64,000 nucleotides of DNA, from the NCBI GenBank assembly GCA_039881145.1, contig JAYKKI010000004.1, forward strand, positions 45,692,501 to 45,756,500, read 5' to 3'. This document shows positions 26,396-39,100 of this stretch, piece after piece. The first letter of the stretch is position 1, and each line of letters begins with the position of its first letter. The notes under the pieces were generated by a model. The model saw nothing but the letters and a program-made list of their open reading frames with translations. It searched no databases and was not told where the DNA came from. The translations under genes were made by a program, and so were the position numbers. This stretch comes from Druceiella hillmani (lineage: Eukaryota > Arthropoda > Insecta > Lepidoptera > Hepialidae).

Positions 26396-27417
26396 ATGTG
26401 AAAAAACTACCTTCCTGTATACAGATATTAGAGGAGATAAACATGTAGCCACCAGAGGGTGTTTAAGTCGATTCATAAAAAGTATGTACGTTGAACAAAT
26501 CTCTATATGGTGTCAGTTTTCCCCCTATTGAAATATGAAGTTTACATAATTTCTTACTATGTAAAGCTTTATATATGTCATTCAGACAATAAAGTTTTTG
26601 TATCAAAATACTCTTAATATTTTCAATAACTAAGGTAAAGAATTATTGTCGTCCAATAATGAGATTATAACTATATTATTGATGGAACTAAGAAAGAACT
26701 TTGAAATAACGATTTTAAATAAAATCTTTTGTTGGTACGATTTTAAATAAAATATAGAGGTGTATATCTATAAATTAAAGAAGTTACATTGAAAGCATAA
26801 TAAATAAGTTTAATATGTCTGAAGCTAAGGGCTGTAGTACACCAATAGATGTGAATGTACAGTTGTCTAAAAATGAAAATGAAATTATTAGTAATTATCC
26901 GTATGAGGAAACAGTGTTACTTTAGTCCTCAGTGTCTAGGCCAAAAATAACATATACAGTAAATTTAGTAAGTAGATGTATGAATAATTCGGGAGCTATT
27001 CATGTAAATGCTGTTAAACGAATAATTTGTTATTTGAAGCAAACAAAATATGTGTCGATGGTATATGACAACAATACAAAGCTGGTTCATTATTCAAGTC
27101 CTTGCTTTGCAGGCAATTTATATTTTCGAAAATTCTATACCGGATAGATATTTTTAATGATTTGTGGGTCTGTCACTTGGAAAAGTCGAAAACAAAATAT
27201 AAGATGGTCAACGATAGAATCTGAGTTTATGGCTGCTAATAACGATACATAATCCAATATTTCATAAAAAAAATTATAACGTATGCAAATATTTGTATAC
27301 GTTATAATTTTATCAAAGCAAATGTTGAAGGGATAGAGATCTATACTGAATATATTGAAAGCTTATGTCAATTGGCTGATTTTTTTACCAAAAGCTTTAT
27401 TTCTCAACAAGTTTAAT
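26396..27417 (+). pseudogene. Ty1/copia pol relic (RT and RNase H)
   Basis: Plus-strand translation in shifting frames gives the landmark order of copia Pol. First is an FLYTDI segment and PPEG, then CTLNKSLYG (about 26500), both typical of the copia RT domain. Next is NMSEAKGCSTPID (26812-26853), the linker before RNase H, then SRPKITYTVNLVSRCMNN and VNAVKRIICYLKQT (26935-27050). GSVTWKSRKQ and ESEFMAA follow near 27165-27240, and finally YIESLCQLADFFTKSF (27345-27398) before a stop. The region that should hold the YVDD box is unrecognisable. Several stops and frameshifts are present. A short inverted duplication at 27270-27311 lies within the RNase H part. Gag, protease and integrase are missing. 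Confidence 0.85.
27270..27311. other. Short inverted duplication inside the copia relic
   Basis: The arms 27270-27290 and 27291-27311 are reverse complements with one mismatch and no loop. The right arm translates as part of the conserved copia segment before the QLADFFTK motif. The left arm is therefore the inverted copy, and it sits where about 40 codons of RNase H are missing. This is the pattern expected of template switching at a deletion junction. Confidence 0.7.
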
Positions 27418-27720
27418 CACATAATAATATTATTAAATCTTTTGTGTATCGATAAAACATTTAATTATTCATGAACACAGTCTAAATTTAAGCGAGAGTT
27501 TAATCAATAAAAATTTGAAACTTTCACGGTAAATATACCATTTAAATAGGTTTCATTTCTAGCCATTACACGGTGGCGCTTTATTAAAAAAAGAAAGTCG
27601 TGTCTGTGATGGAACAGTTTGCGTTTGTAACTTTAAATAAAACCAAGTTTATATAGAAATATTTAATTTATTCATTCTTTGCCTAAAACCTTACTCTCTA
27701 GTGCAAAAGTTCTAGAAGCC
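27418..27720 (+). other. Possible 3' LTR region of the copia relic
   Basis: Just after the copia pol stop there is a purine-rich AAGCGAGAGTTT (27490-27501), which could be a decayed polypurine tract. Then follow a TAATCAATAAAAATTTG segment, a GGTGGCGCTTTATT segment and AATAAAACC (27638), a possible polyadenylation region. The position and order fit a degraded 3' LTR. No partner LTR was found in the window, so this is inference. Confidence 0.35.
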
Positions 27721-28415
27721 GTAAAGTTATCTATTGGTAATCATAAAACTGTAAGTTTCGTAAAATGTAACAAAAACGGAGTGTTTTCTGCTATTCCAAA
27801 CTGAGTGATTTTTACTTAAAATGATGAAATATGCTATTTTAATTTCATAATAATATATTTAGCGCGGAAAACATGTCAAAAAATGAGCAATGACAACATT
27901 ACTTATTAGAAATAATTAAATATGTTGTTGTTAACTTCTTAATAAGTTTTACTTTTAATTTACTGTTAATTTGAATTAAAAAAATTACAACTGATTATAT
28001 TTAGCACCCGCAGTATCATAAAAATACGTTAATAATCTATCTTGTTTTTCAAGTTAATATGAATCTAATATAAATGTGATTCAATTGCCTTGATCTAAAA
28101 CCACATTTTGACTCAAATGCATGAGCAGTAAATTTGGATATTAAAAAGAAATTTAACATTGCCTAGATTTAATTTCAACGTACTTCAAAAATTCCTTGCA
28201 AAATCTATAGTAATTTTATAATACTTGTTTCCACATTCATTTAAAAAATGTAAAAACGAAAACATTCCCCTAATTTCTCGCGTAAAAGAAGGATTGTGTG
28301 GAATTTTTTTAAATACCGGCAACAAGATCATAAAACCGACTTGACATGAAAATACAACTCTGTATCTACAGGAAAAAGCCATTTGATCATAAGCCGTGAA
28401 TCAAATTACTTGTAT
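27721..28415. other. AT-rich stretch, no gene recognised
   Basis: Nothing recognised on either strand. Confidence 0.6.
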
Positions 28416-28559
<144 letters not shown>

Positions 28560-28894
28560 ACATATCAAACTTTCCTCTGTACATCTTATCTTATTATTTT
28601 CTTATCCCGTAAGAATCATTCGTCTCATGCTGTTTAATTTTTACAGTTCTGTACCTCAATTTCATCACCCACTTCTCTGTCAAAGCCATTTTTCTCAGAA
28701 ATCTTTTAACTAAAAAATTTTTTAAGTAGAACTACACATACAGTTTTCATAGTTATGAAGCATGCTGATCCATATATAGCTCAATAGTAACACAAAAATA
28801 TTCTTATGGATCTATCAAAATAGAGCAAATGAGGTAACCGAATTTTTTTAAATAACTTAACTTACTGAGAGAGCAAGTTATAAAAGTTAAATAC

Positions 28895-29274
28895 CTTATG
28901 CAAGAAAATTCCAGAGATATTATTAAAATCTTATGTAAGACAATTCTGGAGATATTTCTAAAATCGCATTTAAGAAAATTCCAAAGATATTATTAGTATC
29001 TTAACGTAATAACAATTCAGATGTATTATTAAAATCTCATGCAAGAAACTTTCAAAGATATTATTAAAATATTTTGAAAGAAAATTGTAGAAATATAAAA
29101 AAACCTTATGAAAGAAAATTCCGGAGATATTATTAAAATCTTATGCAAGGAAATTCAGAGATATTATTAAAATATTATGTAAAAAAATCCAGAGACATTA
29201 TTATAATCTTACGTAAGAAAGTTCCAGAGATATTATTAAAATCTTATCTAAGAAAACTCCGGAAATATTGCTGA
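28895..29274. repeat. Minisatellite, 11 units of 34-36 bp
   Basis: Eleven imperfect tandem copies of a unit close to CTTATGCAAGAAAATTCCAG followed by AGATATTATTAAAAT. Units 1, 5, 7, 8 and 10 are closest to consensus, while units 3, 4 and 6 are most diverged. There is no stop-free frame across the array, so it is not a protein repeat. It starts about 340 bp after the long AT tract. Confidence 0.92.
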
Positions 29275-31414
29275 AGAAATACATCATTTTTTACAAGAAC
29301 CGATTGGCATAAAAATATAAAATTTGGCGTAATAATAAAGTATACTGGCACAAATATATCGATAAATATATCGATAGTTTGCACTCAAAAATTTTGTTTG
29401 AACATTTTTGAATCTACTGGAATTTTTCTTTTCATTTCGTGTATCATGTGAGATTTCTATTAAAAAAGCAATTTACAAAAATAACTAAAATTTTTTTTCC
29501 TGAATTCTTTGCAATATTTTATTTAGAAATTAAATATTTAATAGAAACACTACACCCTGAATGTTCATGTTGGCTATGTGGCTACGGAACACTTGTAGTG
29601 AGAGTTTTTCTCGCACTTAACTGGTTTATGAATTTATATTTTATCTGTAGGTTATAGCTTTGCATAAATATTCCTATTTTTTATTGTCGCTGACTAGCTT
29701 ATATCAAAAAACTATAATTTATTACTGTACTAATATTTCACACTCATCGCACTAATGCATAACACATATTGGTAATTAAAAAAAATACCTTTACCATAAA
29801 ATAATCAAAGGGCGTAATAATTATCTGGAAATGCACAAAATTATTTAACCAGAGAATATGTTCAAGTAGTAATCTCTTTAAACCAAAAGACATAATCATA
29901 ATCGACATCGTCATCATAAACAATTTATTTTAAAACGATTCTCGTTTAAAAGCTATATTTATGAATTAAATATTTTGTAGTGTTAATCGTCTTCTTAAGC
30001 ACATAAACATTTTAGTCCGGTACATCAGATAGGTCTTTAATTAGAGAAGTGTCAAAAGTGGCTTAAAATGTTTCGTCTAAATAATTACAAGGTTATAGAT
30101 ATATTGAGTAGAACTCGCATACAAGAATTCTATGTACAGTTAGATATACACATTTTTTTTTGTTTACAAGAGTTTCTCAAACCGTTAGATACATACAACA
30201 TTTTATACATTTAATATTAAGCACCCTGTTAAAATAACAACTGTATTAAAATATTTACCAATTTTGATACATTTAAATTGGAAATACATTGACTAGCGTA
30301 TATTTTACAGGAGTGGGACGCGTAACGTTATTGCTCACATTCCTTTATTGTGTGTATACGAATTGACCGAAATGATTTTGTAATATAGCACTAAATTTCG
30401 TTTTCCCGATTTCTTAAAATTGTTGACTTACCTAATTAGAAAGTTAAAGGGCTTGTACATCAATACACTTTCGATGTTCATATCTTCCGAAGGAAATGCT
30501 GTATAAAAACTATTATCAAATAATTTCGATTGCATTATAAACGATCTCTTCAGTGATACCCCTCACGAAGCCCTTACTTTTGAATATATTTCAAGAAAAT
30601 GTATTTTTTTGATATTGAGGTATTTCAATTAGACATTCCTGCAAAATCTCATCAAAATCGAGTTTGGACAGAAACAGCTATGACGCTGTGGCATACGAAT
30701 GGACGGACAGACGTAACAAAAATATAAAATCTCCTTTTCTGCCATTCGATCATTTTTGAGTTATTAATTCATGAAGTTTAAATACTTTTGTATTATCTAT
30801 TAAACAATTTGTAACAATTTATATTACGATACATGAAAAATGAGAGAGTGATCACCACTTTAACTGACGTTACACAACAAAACGTCTTGTCATTTGCTCT
30901 TTGCTTTTACAAGTATTTGTCTACAAAAATGTAAATATAAATTTATGTAGTTCAATAATATTGCTATTAAATCGTATTTTCAGTAAGTAAAATTACAATG
31001 AAAAGCTAAATTAAGTATAGAATTACAAGGAAAATAAATACTTAACTAATGAGATTGGGATAACTAATCTCATTTACATAACGCCACTATTTGTTTTTCT
31101 TTCTGTTTTCCTGCATAAAATCATATTTTTACGAGTGGCGTTAAGACTATTTTTATTGCCTCACTTTTCGCGCATAATGCATAAACAAAAGTATTTTCCT
31201 CAGCAACTTGATAAACAACGATAACTTTAAGACTTATAAAATTCCAACTTTCTCTTAAAAGTAAAAACGAAATGTAATAATGGGTCATATAATTCTGTAC
31301 CATACTAGCTATACCTACAACATCGTTCGCGTGTAAATAAGAAAAAAAAATATTTGTATTCTTTTATATGTTGCTCACTCAAATTAACATATAGAAAGAC
31401 AAAAATTCTAAAAA
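29275..31414. other. AT-rich stretch, no gene recognised
   Basis: No gene recognised. At about 30540-30760 there is a decayed dispersed-repeat-like segment with GAATGGACGGACAGACG and a downstream CTTTTCTGCCATTCG, similar in style to 35360-35560. Confidence 0.6.
30540..30760 (+). repeat. Decayed dispersed repeat with GGACGGACAGACG motif
   Basis: This contains AATCTCATCAAAATCGAGTT, then GAATGGACGGACAGACGTAA and TCTGCCATTCG. A similar arrangement (GAACGGACGGACCTGATGAA, then TTGTGCCATTGGGCTAC) occurs at 35460-35540. The pattern resembles the tails of common insect dispersed repeats. The family is not assigned. Confidence 0.4.
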
Positions 31415-31798
31415 ATTTTTTTGGCTTCTATTATCAGTATATAGCCTAAATTAATCACTTTTTTCAAATATTTCAATGTACACAATTCATCCTGTTACAA
31501 TTTTGTTACATGCATAACTTTAAATATGAAATATCTTTCCGCGACTTTAAATGATAAAAATGAAATATATTATTTTAAAACAAATAAATTATAATTAGAA
31601 GCCAAAAAAGTTTTTTTTGGCTTCTATTATAAGTCTATACGCTAAATTAATCACTTTTTTTAAATGTTTTCAATGTACACAATTCACCCTGTTACAATTT
31701 TGTTACATGCATAAATTTAAATATGAAACATTTTTCCCCGACTTTAAATGATAAAAATGAAACGTATTCTTTTAAAACAAATAAAATATAATTAGAAC
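31415..31798 (+). repeat. Tandem duplication, two units offset by 196 bp
   Basis: Unit 1 (31415-31602) and unit 2 (31611-31798) both run from TTTTTTGGCTTCTATTAT through TAAATTAATCACTTTTTT and CACAATTCA(T/C)CCTGTTAC to ATAATTAGAA, with a modest number of substitutions. Unit 1 is preceded by an AGAAAGACAAAAATTCTAAA segment shared with the dispersed repeat at 17935-18165, so a member of that family was duplicated in tandem here. Confidence 0.85.
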
Positions 31799-34700
31799 TC
31801 ATATAGATTAATTTTAATTGCATATTACTGTACTATAAAGGCAATAGATACGCGAAGGTACGATACTACAAATACAGGAAAATAGCTACGTCCATTATAA
31901 GAACGACACCTCAAAACAAAAATGGAAACCTTTAATAAGATTGCTCATTTACGTATCAATCTGCCAATCTGTAACCAAAAAAACATTTGAAAAATAAAAG
32001 ACTTGCAGATACAAACGTCACGGTCAAATTTTAATTATAAACAAAATTTAGCAACATTTTTTATTGTAGAGCATATAATTATCATCGTATGGATGAAATT
32101 TTCTATATTAAATATAAGCAATATTTTTAATTAAAACTGATTAGACATAAGCCAACATTTTAATTATTATTATATAATATATAATTCGAACAAATACCGT
32201 GAGAATCGTTCTTACAACTTACAATTTTTATTTCACTTGTTTTTTTTTGAAGTTACTGTCTAAATTTTTCTCGTTCTGTGAATAAACCTAAATATAACCT
32301 TTCAAAATATTAGGATCATTGAATTTACCTCCTGTATAGGCTATATTAAAGTAAATTGGTCCTAATTTGAAACGTAAGACACACCATATTAGTTAAATAA
32401 ATATTATTCCTTTATATTTACTAGACATGGTCTACTAAAATTCAAAACACTATAAATTCTCTTTAATCTCTATAAAAGAATTCTCTCTCAATCATATATT
32501 TTACAGCACTAAAGAGTTAATGCAATTTACTCCAAACATTTTTTACAAACGTTCTTTATCCATATATTTTAGCACTTCTAAACCCTGCTGTTTTTAATCA
32601 CATACCACGTCAAAGTTCATTTTATTTGAAATAAAAATTTAACTGAATATATATTTCATTTCAACGATTAATTTTTAAAAGTCTCAACTTTTCCTTGAAT
32701 GTCATCCATAGCAGGAAGATTATGAAAATATAGAAATTTTAATTTACGGAAATATATTCAGTTTGTACAATTTTCAGCTCCTGACTGTCGCTCAAAATTT
32801 ATATGTGACAAACTTTTTAAATCATATATTTTTGTCACTGGGAAAATAACTGAATATACATAGGTATTATTTGTAACAATATTTATGTATAATAAGAATC
32901 CCTTGCAAAATATAAAAAAGTTAGTTTTATTCAGATACCTCCATAATAACAACATACATGCTATATAAAATGTATAAAAGGTTTATTGGTCTACACCACA
33001 GATTTAGAAGTAAATTAGTGGTCTATACATATTGGACAAAACACACTCAAATATGGAGATATTAAATTTAAAGATAATTGTAAAAAAATTTTACAAAATT
33101 GTTATGAGGTGCCAAATTACCAAACTGGTAATGATATAAGGCATATAAAATAGAATGACCAAATAATTTTATTATGGCTCTAATTCTGAATTTTATGGGC
33201 CAATTTTTTTGTCTCAATTTGCTTCCTTTTTTGTTAATAAAGGAAGATTTATTCAACAAAATTGTTATCTAAGAAAAACTTTCCAATTGAATTTTTACCT
33301 TCAACCTATACTTTCTACATCCGACTTTGTCTTTTACTGGTTAAAAAGAGGATGAACTAAAATAAAAATAAATAATAAAAGCAACCAACTTCTATTCTGA
33401 AAATGTGATGATCCAAAATAGTTTATGTCTCCTTGCTATTACAGTTATCTCAACAGAACTACTCTAGTTGAATTAACCATTTCCACAAATCCTTCGTTTT
33501 TAAAAACAATTGAAGAGTTTTCAAGATACATGCTATTTATGTACTATATATACCATGAAGATATTTGTCAGACGTCCCGCAGTGAAGATTACTGAAATAT
33601 TATTGAAACTTTGACACGTATATTAATGAAAAATATTAACTTTCAGGAAAAATATTAATTTTCAGGTTCCAAGTCTTTTTTTACATGGAGTCGATAAAAG
33701 TATAAGTAACAATAAATTTAAAGAAATATATCCATTTCATTTTCAGTTTATAAAATGACGTAAACCTATGTATGTATTTTCACAGAAATGCGTTCTGCTT
33801 TTAAACCTGACAACTGCTGAACGATGGATGGAAATGTTACTGTTTGGTTCCCAGCGTGTTTAAGGAGACCATAAACATACAAAACTTTGCATTTGATTCT
33901 TTGTAGAATGAGGTAAAGTGGAAAGAACGCAACGCAGATGAGGTCACAATATAAACTATTCCTTATATATCAGCAAATCATAATTATATTTTAGATTTTT
34001 AATAATTTTCATTCAATATTTATTTAAATAGTGATATTATATGTTAGTTTCATTTATATATTTAATTAAAATTTTAACCACAAATTATTTTCGTCATTCT
34101 ATAGCCACAAGGCGGTGTGTGCCTTTGTCGCTCAATTTTTCATTTTTATTAATGGTTTTATCAAAAGATGCATGCATAGCAATTATCACTTATATCCATA
34201 TAATATACAAATTTCCACACATACCGATGTTACCAATATGACTAATTCTATTAACTCCGTAAATTTTGATCTCCAATGATCAATCAATGGGTTGAGGAAG
34301 TGGGTCTGTTGGTGAATCCATATACTCTCAGGCCATTACTAAGGACCGCAAGAGGCTTATTCCTTAAATCGATACTAATAATTTGCTACAGCTTCCATTA
34401 AATCATTTTGTTATTTCATGTCCTAATACTCTAAAGGACCTGAGTTTCCCTTATGCTTTACCTTTCTTTTTTCCTACCTTAAAAATGTTGCATTTAAGAT
34501 TAATGAATAAACAACACAAAACAATAAAAATATTCCTAAAATATTTGAAGACTCCCATTTTTATTCTTGAATGGGCGGCGGTGAGCACTCTTTTTTATAA
34601 AAAATTAAATTCGATCTTTAATGAAAACAGAGATTCCAACTTTGAAATAATTAATATTGATGTCCATGGTGCTAATTGGTCTCTCTTTTGTTTTGGTTTA

Positions 34701-35060
34701 TTTTATAAAATTACACACTTTGATCGGAAACTGTTCTACAGCATGATGATATTTAATTAACCATAACCTATAAACAATAAAAGAAAAAAAGATCTTTATC
34801 TGTTTTTGAAGCATGAAAAAAATATTTAATATGGTTTGTTGGGATACCAATGAAACAAAATATTATATAAAAGTAATAATGATATAAATATATATTTTAT
34901 GACAGTTATTGCAAAATTAATTATTTTTAACTTTGATGTATTTTACATATAAGCTCTGAAGTTCATACAGACCAAGTAAATCATGCTTCAATGTATTCAC
35001 AATCAGATACTTGAGAAGATAGAGGAATAAAAAGTAATTGAAATCACTAAAAATCTCTGA
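31799..35060. other. AT-rich stretch, no gene recognised
   Basis: There is no convincing gene. The longest frame (125 codons, 34383-34760, plus) is rich in Phe, Leu and Lys, has no motif I recognise, and has no upstream or downstream context, so I treat it as chance. Confidence 0.6.
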
Positions 35061-35226
35061 AACTCAGAACGAATAAGAAATAGAAAAAAACCAAAGTGTG
35101 ATGGAAAAATAAAATTAACAAACTCCTAATCACCATATTTAGGAATTGTTTAACCCATACTTAAAAAATTAGAGAAAGAATACATTTCACGTCACTTCAA
35201 AACTTAATATTTCCCAAAAAAACTCA
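35061..35226 (+). repeat. Direct duplication, copy 1
   Basis: This segment, from AACTCAGAACGAATAAG to ATTTCCCAAAAAAACTCA, recurs at 35884-36051 with only about one substitution and two single-A length differences. The left flanks differ except for a shared TCACTA just upstream, a microhomology. Confidence 0.9.
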
Positions 35227-35359
35227 AAAATAAAATACTGGTAAGTAGAAATTCGATATCACGTTAAAATACCCAGTGGTAATCTACATGATCGGATGCG
35301 CCAAAAGAAATCACTCCCATTTTACGTGAAACGGAAGGTTCATTACAAATTGAATTATT

Positions 35360-35560
35360 TTTAAAGTCTACTGCACATTTATTGAGATCACCATATGAAG
35401 TCTCTGTTTACAAAATAGCATTTAGACATAAGTTTAAAATGTTAAAAACTATGAGTCTATAACAAACAGAGACAGACAAACGAACGGACGGACCTGATGA
35501 AATTATAATTTCCATTTGTGCCATTGGGCTACAGACACCTAAAATGTTCCGTGGTAATTC
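35360..35560 (+). repeat. Decayed dispersed repeat with GACAGAC motif
   Basis: This contains CAGAGACAGACAAACGAACG followed by GACGGACCTGATG and TGTGCCATTGGGCTACAG, similar in layout to 30540-30760. It lies between the two direct-duplication copies. The family is not assigned. Confidence 0.4.
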
Positions 35561-35883
35561 ATTAGAAATCAAATTCAAATTCTACATCATTGTGCTTAAT
35601 GCCAGCTGTAGAATAAACCTAATTTCTTTTTAATGCCGATGTTCTTTTTTAAATCACTTGTTTTCCTTGAGTCCAATTATGATGTAACGACTAATTACCA
35701 ATCACTCTGCGGGAAACAAGTACGCTTTTAGATGACCGAAACAAATGAAATATGTGTAGACATACCACGATAAGTTTATATCACAACACTTGCAAGCTAT
35801 AATAATTCCAAAGTTACTTCCTTGTTTTTTACTAATTATTATCATAGATGTAAGAAATTATCTATAATAATTCCAAAGTCACT

Positions 35884-36051
35884 AACTCAGAACGAATAAG
35901 AAATAGAAAAAAAACCAAAGTGTGATGGAAAAATAAAATTAACAAACTCCTAATCAACATATTTAGGAATTGTTTAACCCATACTTAAAAAATTAGAGAA
36001 AGAATACATTTCACGTCACTTCAAAACTTAATATTTCCCAAAAAAAACTCA
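35884..36051 (+). repeat. Direct duplication, copy 2
   Basis: Nearly identical to 35061-35226, in direct orientation about 823 bp downstream. Immediately before it a segment, CTATAATAATTCCAAAGT, is itself a repeat of 35797-35814. The low divergence indicates a recent event or gene conversion. Confidence 0.9.
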
Positions 36052-36109
36052 TATTAAAACATAATATTGATCCACCACAAAAATAAAAACATAATATTGA
36101 CGATTATAT

Positions 36110-36111
<2 letters not shown>

Positions 36112-36155
<44 letters not shown>
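36112..36155. repeat. (AT)n microsatellite
   Basis: A pure AT run, preceded by a 15-bp direct repeat, AAAACATAATATTGA, at 36057-36071 and again around 36087-36100. Confidence 0.93.
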
Positions 36156-36161
<6 letters not shown>

Positions 36162-39100
36162 GCGAAATACGATGTAATATTAATGATAATAATTAGCGAA
36201 AAACAACAGTGAAAGTTGATGAATGTTTTATTGTCGACGAAAGATAATTTTAAAAAGTTTAGAGAATAGCTCAAATACGCATTAGCGGGAAAGAAAAATA
36301 GAAGTAGATGCAATAACTAGTACTGAGAGTAGCAAACATAACTATTGTTGTTAAGGATAGCGGAACGAGACTACGTTTAGCTCCTAAAAATAATGCGAAT
36401 AAAGAACTAAAATAATGAACTCCAATCAGTAATACCGCTGCTGTCACGGAATCTGGCTACGTCAATAAAGTCTATCTTGCCTCAAATACTTTATTTTTAT
36501 GGCAAAACCAATAAAAAATGACCCGGTTTTATCAGTATTTAATGGCCACATAACAAGCAACAAAAATCTGGCTGATTTTTTCCACGTCGTGTAAATAGTG
36601 CGATTTCGTTAAATTAAAAAAAACGTAATTGATCAAGAGGTTTGTCAAAAAGCTGCCACCATTGGTAACATATAAAATGGCTTTTGAAAATCTGAAATGT
36701 GGTCTACAAATATACATGTGCTGTAGGAACATCATTCGTTTTTTTTCAGGTAATTAATTGACAAGTTGTGAGCAAAAATAATCACATGCTCCTCAAAATA
36801 ATCTCATTCCACAAATGCTGAAAAGAATATCCAAGACAGGAAAAGAAACAGATGTAGGGATCGTATTTATATGACGATTATGTCAGCTATATTAAAACCT
36901 ACAAAAGATAATGTAGACGTTTTAATATTCTTTCTCTCTCCTCTTTTGCCCGAAAAAGAATTAAATATATCGCAACCAGGTCAGAAATAGTCAAATAAGA
37001 ATAACACAAAGCTAAAACATATCGACAGTATTTAATTAAAACAAAGTAATGCCTGAAAGAGAAAGAAAGAGATGATGAAAAAGATATGTAAAGAGAAGAA
37101 AAATGATATTAGCCGCGGTGATGAAAAGAGAAGAAAATTGTTCGGTGTTAAATAATTCAGGAAGCTGGTTTTTTTCATACAGAGAATAAATATGGTAATT
37201 GCAAGTAAAATTTTGCTTGCATTTGCTGTATTATTTATTGTATTATTATTATGATAAAAAGAATACATAAGAAGATTGGTAAAATATATGTATAATAATG
37301 TTAGAAAGTAAACCATAAAAGTGGTAAACAATAAAAAATTACTTTCCTACAAGATATAATGTTTTTAACTTTAAAATAAATATAGAAAACGACAAATTAG
37401 TTTTATAAGTCTAACAAAACAATGGTCAAGGAATCAATAAAGTTTTCTGAAGTAATTTTGATGTACATAATTATACACAAGTGCTTTTGACACATAACTG
37501 TGTCAAAAGAACTTCTACAGGCATTCTATTAACTCTATATGTGTTATTATTTGAGATAACAATTTTTTAGATAAAGAAATATTTTAACTGAAGTATGATG
37601 ATTTAGTTTTCGCCATATGTTCGTTGATAAAAGGGATAAGCAATATACCTCGTAATATTTAAAACAAAATTTAATATTTCATGTCAAATTTGTAAGGTAA
37701 ATAATAAAATCAAGGATTGCTTAACCGGTATTTGAAAATATTGTATAAAAACCTAGATAGACGTTATAATCTCACTAATTATCATTTATATCATTATGCA
37801 AACTGTGATAAGGAATGTTTGAATTTTTGATGCACCGTCCATACATGATTTAAAAAAAGGGAGCGAAATGAAAAAGTTAAATGTATTCTTTAGTTTGGCT
37901 AGGTAGATAGAGAATGAGTAAGCGCAATAGATCGAAAAACAATGAAATATGCCACTATTTCATAAAAAATATTGAAATATCTACAGTAAAAAATGCTTTT
38001 CCTGTAAAAATATCAATCATCAGAGATATCAAGTGTATATAAAATATCAAGCATCGTTTTTAGTAAAAAAATATTTTCGGCGATGATCATGTATTATTAT
38101 TGTTATTATTTATCCTACGCTACAGTTATTCATATAGAGTGTATGAGTTGTATGAGTTATCAATATTCATAGAGATGTATGAGTTATCAATATTCATAGA
38201 GAGTGCTTAACACAACAGTTAAAGATCGTTAATAGTTAGGAACTCAAAAAAGGTATGGTCGAACTTCAAAAAGTTATTTGATATTTTATATCTAGTGTAG
38301 AAAGCTTTTAAGGGTGTATTTAAAAGTTTGAAGAAACACCTCAATTTTGGCAAGTTTATTATTTACTCTGGGAAAGTGTTATGGAAAAATAATTTGGAAG
38401 TATAAATAAAGCAGACCTTCATGGATATATTTCCTTTGGTCCTTTTGATACATTTTTGTAATGAAAATCGACTTTTTGCAGTTCATTCCCTGCAACAATT
38501 GGTAAGATGGATATGATTTGAATCCATTTTATTCCAATCATATAAGATTTATTCGACAAAAATTATACTTTAAATCGAAATGCGAAAAAAGTTCAAAATG
38601 CCCATTATCTTTTCTTAATTTTGTCAGATTACAGTTTTGATCGACGCAATAATAAAAAAAGCAAAATCTCTTTTGCATAAATCCTATCAATTTTTGCTAT
38701 ATACAATGTAAATTTCAAATAAATTTTTCATTCTGCGCTGAAATGCGCTAATGGATGGTCGTCTCGGCCGCTTCAAAGCGTGTGAAATATTAAATATTCG
38801 CGTTCTGCTCTAAATGGAAGTGTCGCCTGCTTCTGCCAAAATTTTTTACTCATAATAGTACCAAATAAATAACACCGAGTTCTTTCGACGGAACTCACAC
38901 GCCTCTTTTTGTTCACGAGTATTTAGATTAGTTTTTTGATACCTAATTCCCACGTTCTTCAAAAAACAAGTCTTCTCAAAGGAACAAAACTCCCCATTGT
39001 CTGTCCTCAGCGATTTTAATTATATGTCCATTTATCTTTCTATTAAGGTTATGCATCTTCGAAAAATTATATTATTTCACTTTTCAAATTAAGGAAGTAA

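Noticed and set aside
34383..34760. 125-codon open frame on the plus strand
   Set aside because: Rich in Phe, Leu, Ile and Lys as expected from translated AT-rich DNA. No motif, domain or neighbouring exon was recognised.
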